This document shows positions 16,523 through 24,029 of a stretch of 64,000 bases of DNA, piece by piece. The notes below the pieces were generated by a model, which had not been told where the DNA came from, ran no database searches, and saw only the letters and a list, made by a program, of their open reading frames with translations. The position numbers and the translations under genes are program-made. Where the stretch lies: NCBI GenBank assembly GCA_951812755.1, contig OX638329.1:4658522-4722521 (forward strand). The letters are read 5' to 3'. The DNA is from an uncultured Latescibacterota bacterium. Its GTDB lineage: Bacteria > Latescibacterota > UBA2968. Numbering within the stretch: the first letter of the stretch is position 1; each line of letters opens with the position of its first letter.

Positions 16523-17059
16523 ATGAGGGTTTTTGCTGGTGTCGGATTTTTGGTCTTAATTTTTTTTGCATCCAGTGCCCAGGCCGGTTTTAAGCTCTAC
16601 AATCTGGCGACCAAGGTTGGTTTAGACGTTGTACAGGCAAATGACACGCGGCATTTCTTTGTGCTTCAAGCAGATATTGCAACCGTATTTTCGCCCAATC
16701 TCCGCCTCGAGATAGGTGCTGAGACAGGTAGCGGGTCCGATCTTGACGGTACCGAGATTCAGGCAAGAGGAGGTGGGGCTTTTCTAAAGTACTTGTGGCC
16801 GCATAAATCGGGAACTGCATATGCGTATATGGGTGGAGGATTGGGGGTGAACCGGGTGCGGCGCGAGCGGTTGATCATCAACGAATTTCAAAACGAATAT
16901 CAGGCCGCGCTTCACTTTATTCTGGTCGGCATGGAAAAACACTTGTTGAACAGCAGGATGGAGATTTTATTTGAGGTCCGTTGGGTCATTGGAGAGCAAG
17001 AAGACGCAAGTGCCCTGCGCACAGCCGTGGGGATTGGTTTTAACCTCGGTAAACCGTGA
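16523..17059 (+). CDS. Small outer-membrane beta-barrel-like protein
   Basis: The protein has 178 residues, with AAGGAG before the ATG. The signal peptide is MRVFAGVGFLVLIFFASSAQA. The mature part alternates polar and hydrophobic residues in amphipathic strands (NLRLEIGAETGSGSDL, GTAYAYMGGGLGVNRV, MEILFEVRWVIGEQED, LRTAVGIGFNLGKP). This fits an 8-strand OmpA/OmpW-like barrel, though it does not end in an aromatic residue. No specific family recognised. A terminator follows. Confidence 0.6.
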   Translation: MRVFAGVGFLVLIFFASSAQAGFKLYNLATKVGLDVVQANDTRHFFVLQADIATVFSPNLRLEIGAETGSGSDLDGTEIQARGGGAFLKYLWPHKSGTAYAYMGGGLGVNRVRRERLIINEFQNEYQAALHFILVGMEKHLLNSRMEILFEVRWVIGEQEDASALRTAVGIGFNLGKP

Positions 17060-17098
17060 CGCCGTTTTCAGTGCAGAACTGTAACGCTTTACAAAATC

Positions 17099-17131
17099 AA
17101 AAACCGACCTCATCACCAGGTCGGTTTTTAT
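17099..17131. terminator. Bidirectional intrinsic terminator
   Basis: Stem AAAAACCGACCT / AGGTCGGTTTTT with loop CATCACC. A T-run follows on both strands, so it can serve the barrel gene (plus) and prs (minus), which converge here. Confidence 0.85.
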
Positions 17132-17163
17132 TTTAGAGATCAAACCCTTTTGCATCTCGCCAT

Positions 17164-18138
17164 TTAACCTTCAACCTTCGCATTGGCAAAGAGATTACTG
17201 ACGGATTCATCGTTATTGATGCGGCGGATGGATTCGGCGAGAATGGGAGCGACTGAGAGAATTTTGATTTTGCCATTTTGAGCGCGTTTGGGCACGGGAA
17301 TGGAATTGGAAACGACAAGCTCTGTAAGAATGGAATTTTCCACGCGCTCAACGGCGGGATCTGCCAGCACAGGGTGAACAATAGTAGCGCATATATCGCG
17401 TGCGCCTTTGTCTTTGAGTGCGGATGCGGCTTCGATTAGGGAACTGCCCGTAGAGATAATATCGTCAACAATAACGATATTTTTGTCTTTCACTTCACCA
17501 ATAACGTTCAGAACTTCGGTCTTTTGACCGCTCCAGCGGCGTTTATCTACAATAGCCAACGGCGCACCGAGCAGTTCGGCATAAGCGCGTGCCATTTTTA
17601 TACCGCCCACATCGGGTGCCATAACAACGAGATCTTTGAGATTTTTTAGCCTGAAGTATTCGCCTAAAATGTTAATGGAGTAGAGGTGGTCAACGGGTAT
17701 GTCAAAAAAACCCTGGATCTGATTGGCGTGCAGGTCCAGAGTTAAAACTCGCCGCGCCCCAGCGGTATAAATCATATTGGCGACCAATTTGGCTGTGATG
17801 GGCACACGGGGACGGTCTTTGCGATCCTGTCGCGCATAGCCATAATAGGGCACAACCGCTGTAATGCGTCGGGCAGAGGCTCGTCGCGCTGCATCGATCA
17901 AGATGAGAAGTTCCATCAAGGCGTCATTGGGCGATATGCCTTTTTCTTCATTTTCACAAAGGGGTTGAACAATAAAAACATCGCAACCGCGCACGTTTTC
18001 ATCTATTTGCACATGTGTTTCGCCACCGGAAAAACGGGTCACAGTGGCTTCGGCAAGCCGAGTGTCGAGAATATTACAAATATCTTCGGCCAATGGTCGA
18101 TTGGTATTGCCCGAAAAAACTTTGAGATCGTAACCCAC
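17164..18138 (-). CDS. prs: Ribose-phosphate pyrophosphokinase (PRPP synthetase)
   Basis: The protein has 324 residues. The start is a GTG at 18138 (VGYDLKVFSGNTNRPL), chosen because GGAGGGAG lies 6 bases upstream; the frame extends further but without a ribosome site. It transfers pyrophosphate from ATP to ribose 5-phosphate, feeding purine, pyrimidine, NAD and histidine synthesis. Seen: RFSGGETHVQIDENVRG, the metal and ATP site VLTLDLHANQIQGFF, and the PRPP loop IVIVDDIISTGSSLIEAA. Length matches the family. It is last of a minus-strand group (methyltransferase, HisI-like, GNAT, prs) but has its own promoter. Confidence 0.95.
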   Translation of the reverse strand: MGYDLKVFSGNTNRPLAEDICNILDTRLAEATVTRFSGGETHVQIDENVRGCDVFIVQPLCENEEKGISPNDALMELLILIDAARRASARRITAVVPYYGYARQDRKDRPRVPITAKLVANMIYTAGARRVLTLDLHANQIQGFFDIPVDHLYSINILGEYFRLKNLKDLVVMAPDVGGIKMARAYAELLGAPLAIVDKRRWSGQKTEVLNVIGEVKDKNIVIVDDIISTGSSLIEAASALKDKGARDICATIVHPVLADPAVERVENSILTELVVSNSIPVPKRAQNGKIKILSVAPILAESIRRINNDESVSNLFANAKVEG

Positions 18139-18216
18139 GTTTTCTCCCTCCTGTCGTCGGATGCTCTGATTTGTCCGAGTGAATTGCTGTTGCAATTTAC
18201 ATCACTCCCTGTGAGC

Positions 18217-18245
18217 AATATACCGTTGAGTGGATAGTGAATCAA
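18217..18245 (-). promoter_or_regulatory. Promoter of prs
   Basis: On the minus strand TTGATT (18245-18240), 17 bases, TATATT (18222-18217), followed by a leader of about 75 bases to the GTG. It lies in the gap after the GNAT stop, so prs can be transcribed independently. Confidence 0.5.
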
Positions 18246-18253
18246 CCCCGATT

Positions 18254-18754
18254 TCAGGGTGCAATATCGCGCTTGATCAAAATCATCTGGATTTTGGAAT
18301 CTGAGCGAAGTGGTTCGGTTAAACTGGTCTCCTCAAATCCGATTTTTTGGTAAAAAATACGCGCTGGATTATTTTCACTGACCCAGGCTTCAAGCGTAGT
18401 GGCACCACCCGCTCCTGCCCATTCTATGACAGCGCGCACAATTTGCTCACCAATATTTTGTCCTCGAACTTCAGGTGCGACCCACATCGCGGTGAGCATT
18501 ACTATGTCTGATGTTCTGCGATAACACCCCGCCATTCCACAGGGATCATCTCCCACATAAGCCATAAAATAGGCGCGGTCCGGCAGAGTCGCATGCTCTC
18601 TCGCCATATCCTGCCAGTCTCTATCGGTTCTTTTTTGGCCTTCTGCCAGCGTTGTACCAAAAGCGTAAGGCGCTTCTTCAAGTGCGCGAAGACGCACGTT
18701 TTTGAGAATTCGCCATTGATCTGCGCGGATTCGATTTACGATCTGTGAGGGCAT
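18254..18754 (-). CDS. GNAT family N-acetyltransferase
   Basis: The protein has 166 residues. The acetyl-CoA site has the GNAT pattern: VMLTAMWVAPEVRGQNIGEQ with the Q/RxxGxG-type loop, then ATTLEAWVSENNPARIFYQK, IGFEETSLTEPLRSD and a final strand. The N-terminus IRADQWRILKNVRLRALEEA is typical of the RimI/YjbC-like acetyltransferases. The start is 6 bases after the stop of the HisI-like gene, so the two are coupled. The acetyl acceptor is unknown. Confidence 0.88.
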   Translation of the reverse strand: MPSQIVNRIRADQWRILKNVRLRALEEAPYAFGTTLAEGQKRTDRDWQDMAREHATLPDRAYFMAYVGDDPCGMAGCYRRTSDIVMLTAMWVAPEVRGQNIGEQIVRAVIEWAGAGGATTLEAWVSENNPARIFYQKIGFEETSLTEPLRSDSKIQMILIKRDIAP

Positions 18755-18760
18755 GACTCA

Positions 18761-19189
18761 TTACTCTGGTATGATTTTGGGGTTTACAAATGTCAATTTT
18801 CCACTGTCGATACTGCGGTAATAACAGCCGTACCGCGTGCGTCCATTTTCTCTGGTATGGCATGATCCATCGCCTTTGAGGCGCACGAGATAAAGCAGTG
18901 AATTTTGCTCGCAGTTGATGCGCACATCGACCAGTTCGAGCATATCGCCAGACGTGGCCCCTTTGATCCAGAGTTCATTGCGCGATGTACTCCAGAAAGT
19001 CGCCACGCGGTGTTCAAGTGCATATTCGAGCGCAAGTTCATTGACATAGCCAATCAAGAGAACGGCTTTGCTATCCACATCCTGTACAGCAACGGGAATA
19101 ACGAGATGATCGGTATGTGCAACCTTGCGGAGCTTTTCAAAATCGAGATGAACTTCTGTACCTTCTTCAAGTGTATGATCCATAGCCAT
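18761..19189 (-). CDS. HisI-family protein (phosphoribosyl-AMP cyclohydrolase-like) with altered metal site
   Basis: The protein has 142 residues from the ATG at 19189 (AAGGAAATTGCT before it). The fold signature is clear: LLIGYVNELALEYALEHRVA, then ATFWSTSRNELWIKGATSGD, then CH and CYYRS. HisI opens the purine ring of phosphoribosyl-AMP in histidine synthesis. Its zinc Cys ligands appear kept (Cys93, Cys110, Cys122). The acidic triad that binds Mg in the canonical DCDxD motif reads NCEQN here (residues 92-96). Histidine-pathway activity is therefore uncertain. No other his gene is nearby; the neighbours are a methyltransferase and an acetyltransferase. Confidence 0.82.
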   Translation of the reverse strand: MAMDHTLEEGTEVHLDFEKLRKVAHTDHLVIPVAVQDVDSKAVLLIGYVNELALEYALEHRVATFWSTSRNELWIKGATSGDMLELVDVRINCEQNSLLYLVRLKGDGSCHTRENGRTRYGCYYRSIDSGKLTFVNPKIIPE

Positions 19190-19221
19190 AGCAATTTCCT
19201 TTTTTACGAAATAAATCGTCT

Positions 19222-19944
19222 TCAATTTTTCTCAATAACCGCGACATAAACACTCCCCGTTTCCGGAATGAATCGCGAAATTTGCCAGCCAGTACCTTCG
19301 AGAATAAATGCCATCTCTTTTCGAGATACTTTGAGGTATTCAAACCAGGCGCCGATATAATGTTCATATCGAATGCGAATTTTGAGCTGACACGAGAACT
19401 TGCCTCGCTCGCGATTCAATTTGTGATAATCCAGATGGGCTTTTCTCGTCGTGCTATAAGGATCTGCGGATTCGGCAATAATTCTCGAATCAGAAGATGT
19501 CATATTACGCATCTTTCGCAACAGCCATCGGGCGCGTTTCAGATTGCCAAAAAGACCGAAATTACTGCCCATCATGAGCATGGTATCAAACTGACCGATC
19601 CGAGAGGAAATTTGTGTTATACTCAAAACCCTGGCTTTTTTGAGACCGCGTTCTTGCGCCACCTTGATCGCAAGAGGAGAAGTATCAATGCCCAAGACAT
19701 CAAACCCTTCTGCCTGAAGGTAGATTGCATGACGCCCGGGCCCGCAACCAATGTCGAGAACGCGTCCACGAACATAGTTCATCGATTCTTGCTGATGCGG
19801 GGGCCAATCGCGATGTGGATTGAAATAAGCACTGGAAGTACCGGAAGTTATATATCCATCTTCTCGTTCTACTATTTCCTCTGCGGGCATGCCGCGATGA
19901 AAATCCCACATCATGCGTCCATAAGCATCGTCATTGTGTGCCAT
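19222..19944 (-). CDS. Class I SAM-dependent methyltransferase
   Basis: The protein has 240 residues from the ATG at 19944 (AGGAG 7 bases upstream; an ATG two codons earlier is too close to it). The SAM-binding motif I is [18 protein letters not shown]. Motif II Asp is in [20 protein letters not shown], and motif IV is [16 protein letters not shown]. The C-terminal half is variable, as usual for substrate binding. It heads the visible minus-strand group with the HisI-like and GNAT genes. A strong terminator hairpin lies directly upstream of its ribosome site, implying control by read-through. Methyl acceptor unknown. Confidence 0.88.
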   Translation of the reverse strand: MAHNDDAYGRMMWDFHRGMPAEEIVEREDGYITSGTSSAYFNPHRDWPPHQQESMNYVRGRVLDIGCGPGRHAIYLQAEGFDVLGIDTSPLAIKVAQERGLKKARVLSITQISSRIGQFDTMLMMGSNFGLFGNLKRARWLLRKMRNMTSSDSRIIAESADPYSTTRKAHLDYHKLNRERGKFSCQLKIRIRYEHYIGAWFEYLKVSRKEMAFILEGTGWQISRFIPETGSVYVAVIEKN

Positions 19945-19956
19945 TGTCATTCTCCT

Positions 19957-19995
19957 AAAAAAAAAGCCCACTGTCTCTCGACAGCGGGCTTTTTC
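19957..19995 (-). terminator. Intrinsic terminator in the leader of the methyltransferase gene (possible attenuator)
   Basis: On the minus strand AAAAAGCCCGCTGTC, loop GAGA, GACAGTGGGCTTTTTTTTT: a stem of about 14 pairs with one G-T pair and a nine-T tail. The tail runs straight into the AGGAG of the methyltransferase, leaving no space for another promoter. The stop codon of the 80-residue frame upstream (TGA at 19996-19994) touches the 5' arm. Confidence 0.8.
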
Positions 19996-20236
19996 ATTTT
20001 ATTGGACAAACTGTTATGACATATCCACCGCCGAGCATATCATGCAAAAAGTCGCAAACGTAGCATGATGGGTATGATGCTGGGCAGTATGGGCAAACGC
20101 ATCCCCGGCCAAAACTGTGTTTGGATTTGAAAAAATAACCGGGTTTTTGATCAATGCGTTCATAATACACAAAATAGAAAGTCTCTGTTTTCGCGTCAAG
20201 GTTTTTCTTTGAAAATGGGTAAACAATCACCCGCAA
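19994..20236 (-). CDS. Small Cys-rich protein or leader ORF
   Basis: An 80-residue frame starting at a TTG with no good ribosome site, so the start is uncertain. The C-terminal half is notable: [20 protein letters not shown], then [18 protein letters not shown]. That gives six Cys, several as CxxC or CxC pairs, suggesting a zinc-binding knuckle. I do not recognise the family. The stop lies at the foot of the terminator hairpin, so it may be an independent small gene ended by that terminator, or a leader whose translation affects it. An overlapping frame in another register exists and cannot be excluded. The rest of 19945-20338 shows no other gene. Confidence 0.4.
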   Translation of the reverse strand: MRVIVYPFSKKNLDAKTETFYFVYYERIDQKPGYFFKSKHSFGRGCVCPYCPASYPSCYVCDFLHDMLGGGYVITVCPIK

Positions 20237-20338
20237 AGAGATTGGCTATGAGTTCAGACTTGCCCTTTAATGATAGAGACCTTACATTGGTCCTGATTTG
20301 TCTCGTTTTTCAAATCATATCACACGGGAGATTGTGCT

Positions 20339-21382
20339 GTGCTCTACTGGCTGGGGGAACAACTTTTGGACGTCTATGGGCCATTTCGCCTTTTTACTTC
20401 TCATCTATTTTTAGTTGGTGCAGGTACCGCGCTCGCCTGCGTGTTTACCTGGAGAATTTTGCCCAAATTATGGCACTGGTTACCACGCGATCAAGGGCGA
20501 GCTCATGCTGTTGGCGCCGCCCAAAATAAAGGCAAGCCCGTAGGGGCTGGTATTATTTTTATTTCTATTTTTATTGTAGTCGGATTTTTATTTGTACCGC
20601 TTGGAACACGCTATCTGGCCGCTTTGGGGTGCTTGTTTTTGGCGATGCTGGTGGGGTTTCTCGATGACCGCTATGAGTGGAGTGAATACCGCATGGGGTT
20701 GTTCGATCTGATCATCTCCATTTTAGGTGCGATGGTAGTGTGCCAGATGGCACCGGTTGAAGTGTGGCTGCCGCTCATTAAAACACCGGTTATTGTCCCA
20801 CCCTGGATTTATATCCCTGTTGCTACATGCTTGTTGTGGATGACTATTAACGCCACAAATTGCACAGACGGCGTGGATGGCCTATCGGGCAGTTTGTGCA
20901 TGCTGGCATTTATTTTTTTAGGTGGTGCACTATACGGTATTGTGGGACATCGGGATATCGCCCAATACCTGCTTGTGCCACACTACAATGAGGGAGCCAA
21001 CTGGGCAGTAATGGCTTTTGTCATGACGGGGTGTTTGGTGGGCTATTTGTGGCACAATGCCAATCCAAGTGCCGTGTTAATGGGCGATGCCGGATCCCGT
21101 CCTCTGGGCTTATTACTCGGCATGCTGGTCCTGGCGTGTGGCAATCCGTTTTTGATTATTGTAGTTGCTGGAGTGGTACTGGTCAATGGCGCAACAGGTC
21201 TTCTGAAAGTCGCTTTGTTGCGCTTTTTTAAAATCGGCATTTTCAAACAGGTGCGTTATCCCTTGCACGACCACGTCCGTCAAAAATGGGGCTGGTCCAA
21301 TACACAGGTGCTGGTCAGATTTACGCTCTTACAGGCCATTGTAACGCCTCTTTTGCTGATATTATTACTAAAAATCAGGTGA
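20339..21382 (+). CDS. mraY: Phospho-N-acetylmuramoyl-pentapeptide-transferase (MraY-type)
   Basis: The protein has 347 residues and starts at a GTG with GGGAG 8 bases upstream. It is a polytopic inner-membrane enzyme making lipid I from UDP-MurNAc-pentapeptide and undecaprenyl phosphate. Seen: the GFLDDR loop, NATNCTDGVDGLSGS with the nucleophile or metal Asp pair, NANPSAVLMGDAGSRPLG, and the late PLHDHVRQKWGWSNTQV, which corresponds to the MraY His motif with its middle His changed to Asp. About ten membrane helices. It stands alone, away from any cell-wall cluster. WecA-like transferases are the alternative, but the PLHDH and NTQVLVRF elements favour MraY. Confidence 0.85.
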   Translation: MLYWLGEQLLDVYGPFRLFTSHLFLVGAGTALACVFTWRILPKLWHWLPRDQGRAHAVGAAQNKGKPVGAGIIFISIFIVVGFLFVPLGTRYLAALGCLFLAMLVGFLDDRYEWSEYRMGLFDLIISILGAMVVCQMAPVEVWLPLIKTPVIVPPWIYIPVATCLLWMTINATNCTDGVDGLSGSLCMLAFIFLGGALYGIVGHRDIAQYLLVPHYNEGANWAVMAFVMTGCLVGYLWHNANPSAVLMGDAGSRPLGLLLGMLVLACGNPFLIIVVAGVVLVNGATGLLKVALLRFFKIGIFKQVRYPLHDHVRQKWGWSNTQVLVRFTLLQAIVTPLLLILLLKIR

Positions 21383-21401
21383 GAAATAATCGGAGGAAAA
21401 C

Positions 21402-22733
21402 ATGCCTACAAAAGCCGAACTCAAGAAACGCGTTTGTGAAGCCATTGATCGACGTCGAGATCAGATTTGTCGCATTGGCGATCACATTATGGTGAATCCC
21501 GAATTGGGATTCAAGGAATTTGAGACAGCAAAGCTGGTATCGCAAACAATGGATGAGTTTGGCGTGCCGTGTGAAACCGAGCTGGCGATTACAGGTGTAA
21601 AGGGCGTATTACATGGAAGCAAGCCTGGCCCAACTATTGCACTGATTGGCGAACTCGACTCGCTCGTGGTCTCCGGTCATCCCAATGCCAATCCCGATAC
21701 TGGTGCCGCACATGCTTGTGGTCACAATGCACAGATCGCGGGATTGATGGGAGCAATGATGGGCATGGTGGATGCGCGCGTGGTTGACGATTTGGCGGGA
21801 AAAGTCGTCTTTTTTGCTGTACCCGCAGAAGAATTTGTAGAGGTTGAATACCGTCTGAATCTGGTAAAATCTGGTAAACTGAGCTTTTTGGGTGGCAAGC
21901 CCGAATTGATCAAGCACGGACATTTTGACGATATCGATATGGCGGTTATGATTCATACACATAGCGATGAATCATTGACCAAAGCCGCGGTTTCCGCCTC
22001 ATCTAATGGATTTGTAGCAAAAATGATCAGGTTTGCGGGAAAAGCCGCACACGCAGGAGGCGCACCACACCGGGGCGTTAATGCTCTAAATGCCGCTCAA
22101 GTTGCTCTGAATGCCATCAATGCGCAGCGCGAAACATTCCAGGATCACGATGCAGTTCGGGTGCATCCCATCATCACCAAAGGCGGAGATTTGGTCAATG
22201 TCATACCCGACGAAGTTTGTATGGAAACTTATGTTCGAGGGCGCACAGCAGAAGCGATTCTCGATGCCAGTATGAAAGTAGATCGCGCACTTCGAGCTGG
22301 CGCAATAGCACTTGGCGCAACAGTAGAAATAGAAACACTACCGGGATATATGCCATTAAAAAACAATGCAGATTTGCAGGTACTCTATGAAAAAAATGCC
22401 AGAGCGCGTCTGGGAGAAGATGAATTTTGTGCAGTCGGCCACAGAACAGGATCAACAGATATGGGCGATATATCCTGCATTATGCCCGCGATTCATCCCT
22501 ATATGTCGGGCGCTACAGGACCAGGACACAGCGTCGAGTGGCATATTTCCGATAAAGAGATGGGATATGTAGAGCCGGCAAAATCACTGGCCCTGATGGC
22601 AGTGGATCTGCTTTACGACCGCGCAGCAGAGGCAAAATCCGTACTTGCCAATTACAAGCCAGAGATGACAAAGGATCAGTACCTCGATTTTCAAAATAAC
22701 CTGTTCCGAACAGAAGTTTACGATGGTGAGTGA
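21402..22733 (+). CDS. M20 family amidohydrolase (AbgB-like peptidase)
   Basis: The protein has 443 residues, with CGGAGGAAAAC before the ATG. It has the M20D layout: metal-site Asp in IALIGELDSLVV, His in GAAHACGHNAQIAG, a Glu pair in VFFAVPAEEFVEV, His in MVMIHTHSD-like VMIHTH, the lid domain with AHAGGAPHRGVNALNA, and the final His in GATGPGHSVEW. The CGHNAQ form instead of CGHDxH resembles the p-aminobenzoyl-glutamate or aminoacyl amide hydrolase branch. It is probably a cytoplasmic two-metal hydrolase of an N-acyl or aminoacyl substrate. It lies 19 bases after mraY. Confidence 0.88.
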   Translation: MPTKAELKKRVCEAIDRRRDQICRIGDHIMVNPELGFKEFETAKLVSQTMDEFGVPCETELAITGVKGVLHGSKPGPTIALIGELDSLVVSGHPNANPDTGAAHACGHNAQIAGLMGAMMGMVDARVVDDLAGKVVFFAVPAEEFVEVEYRLNLVKSGKLSFLGGKPELIKHGHFDDIDMAVMIHTHSDESLTKAAVSASSNGFVAKMIRFAGKAAHAGGAPHRGVNALNAAQVALNAINAQRETFQDHDAVRVHPIITKGGDLVNVIPDEVCMETYVRGRTAEAILDASMKVDRALRAGAIALGATVEIETLPGYMPLKNNADLQVLYEKNARARLGEDEFCAVGHRTGSTDMGDISCIMPAIHPYMSGATGPGHSVEWHISDKEMGYVEPAKSLALMAVDLLYDRAAEAKSVLANYKPEMTKDQYLDFQNNLFRTEVYDGE

Positions 22734-22774
22734 GGTGAGCATTGATCAAAACACACAGGTTTATTTTAAAACGC

Positions 22775-22803
22775 AAAAAGGCCCGGAATGTATCGGGCCT
22801 TTG
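22775..22803. terminator. Intrinsic terminator between the M20 gene and nadA
   Basis: AAAAAGGCCCG, loop GAATGTA, CGGGCCTTTGG. It lies between convergent genes; the A-run on one side gives a U-run for the minus transcript and a short one for the plus transcript. Confidence 0.75.
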
Positions 22804-22831
22804 GTATCGCGTAACTGTATTTTTTAAGCGG

Positions 22832-23881
22832 TCATACAATCTCCAGCATGCGTTCCACAGCTTTTAATGCGCGCACGCGGATGTCTTCGGGTACTTCGAT
22901 GATTTGCTCGTTAAACTCAAGAGCATTAAGCGTGTCTTCAAGTGTAATTTCGTTCATATGTGGACAGCGAATGCTGCACAGACCAACCATTTCTTTATCC
23001 GGATTTTCCGCGGCGATATTGTCGCCCATGCTGCATTCTGTGAGCAGCAAATACCGCTCTGCGTCCATATCGCGAACATAATCGACCATGCGAGAAGTAC
23101 TGCCCGAAAAATCAGACGCAGCGACTACTTCTGGACTGCATTCCGGGTGGGAAAGAACAACGACATCTGGAAACTGCCCGCGCACATTTTCAATATCCTG
23201 AACTGTAAATTGCTCGTGTACTTCACACCGACCATGCCAACCGATCATTTCGTATTCAAGACCGGGTTTCAGATCGGAAAATCCCGTTATGGTGGGAAAG
23301 ACAATGCGTTTGTCGGTCTCTTGCGCCACATTGGCGGCTAAGTATTCATCGGGCAAAAAGATAACAGTGTCAGAATCGAGCGATTCGACGACCTTGTGGG
23401 CATTGCCCGATGTGCAACAAATATCGCACTCGGCTTTGACATCGGCATAGGTGTTGATATACGTGACAATGGGAACGCCTGGATATTGTTCGCGCAGATT
23501 GCGAACATCTTCCGCGGTGATGCTCGCGGCCAGAGAACAGCCCGCAATGCGCGCGGGCAAGAGAACAGTTTTATCGGGGTTGAGGATTTTTGCGGTCTCG
23601 GCCATAAAGCGAACGCCACAAAAAACAATGGGATCGGCATCAGTTTCTGCGGCTTTACGCGATAATTCGAGCGAATCGCCCACGACATCTGGCACCGAGT
23701 GATAAAGTGCCGGTTCCATGTAGTTATGCCCGAGAATAATCGCCCCGCGCTCTTTTTTTAGCTTATTGATTTCGTAGGCCAATTCGGCTTTGTAGCGCAA
23801 TTCGATATCGGGCACAATGCCCTCTAATCGCTCGGCCATCTGTTCATAGGTCTCTTCCAAAGTAGTAGCAGTCAGTGCCAT
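22832..23881 (-). CDS. nadA: Quinolinate synthase
   Basis: The protein has 349 residues from the ATG at 23881 (AGGAG 8 bases upstream). It condenses iminoaspartate with dihydroxyacetone phosphate to quinolinate for NAD synthesis, using a 4Fe-4S cluster. The three cluster Cys are in ARIAGCSLAASI, VVLSHPECSPEV and CSIRCPHMNEI. Also seen are ILGHNYMEPALYHS, FCGVRFMAETAKIL and FLPDEYLAANVAQETDK. Length is normal. nadB and nadC are not nearby. The leader between this gene and manC contains two hairpins. Confidence 0.95.
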   Translation of the reverse strand: MALTATTLEETYEQMAERLEGIVPDIELRYKAELAYEINKLKKERGAIILGHNYMEPALYHSVPDVVGDSLELSRKAAETDADPIVFCGVRFMAETAKILNPDKTVLLPARIAGCSLAASITAEDVRNLREQYPGVPIVTYINTYADVKAECDICCTSGNAHKVVESLDSDTVIFLPDEYLAANVAQETDKRIVFPTITGFSDLKPGLEYEMIGWHGRCEVHEQFTVQDIENVRGQFPDVVVLSHPECSPEVVAASDFSGSTSRMVDYVRDMDAERYLLLTECSMGDNIAAENPDKEMVGLCSIRCPHMNEITLEDTLNALEFNEQIIEVPEDIRVRALKAVERMLEIV

Positions 23882-23900
23882 AACAGTCAGCTCCTGTTGT

Positions 23901-23988
23901 GGGGGAGCGACCCCCTGGGGGATGCGGATTTGAATAAAGATATAAAAAGACGGCCTTTGCTGCAAGGTTTCGGTTGTGACCCCTTGCA
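23901..23988 (-). promoter_or_regulatory. Structured leader upstream of nadA
   Basis: On the minus strand TGCAAGG...CCTTGCA (23988-23961) forms a 7-pair stem with a 14-base loop. GGGGG-TCGCT-CCCCC (23915-23901) forms a second stem a few bases before the AGGAG of nadA. I do not see a match to a riboswitch class I know. No clear promoter pair was found in this divergent nadA-manC gap. Confidence 0.3.
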
Positions 23989-24029
23989 AGAAATATTACT
24001 TTTGGTTTTGTGATAACTGGATACGGGAT

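Noticed and set aside
19282-20019. Plus-strand open frame of 245 codons
   Set aside because: Antisense to the methyltransferase with its GCGPG motif, and it runs through the terminator hairpin.
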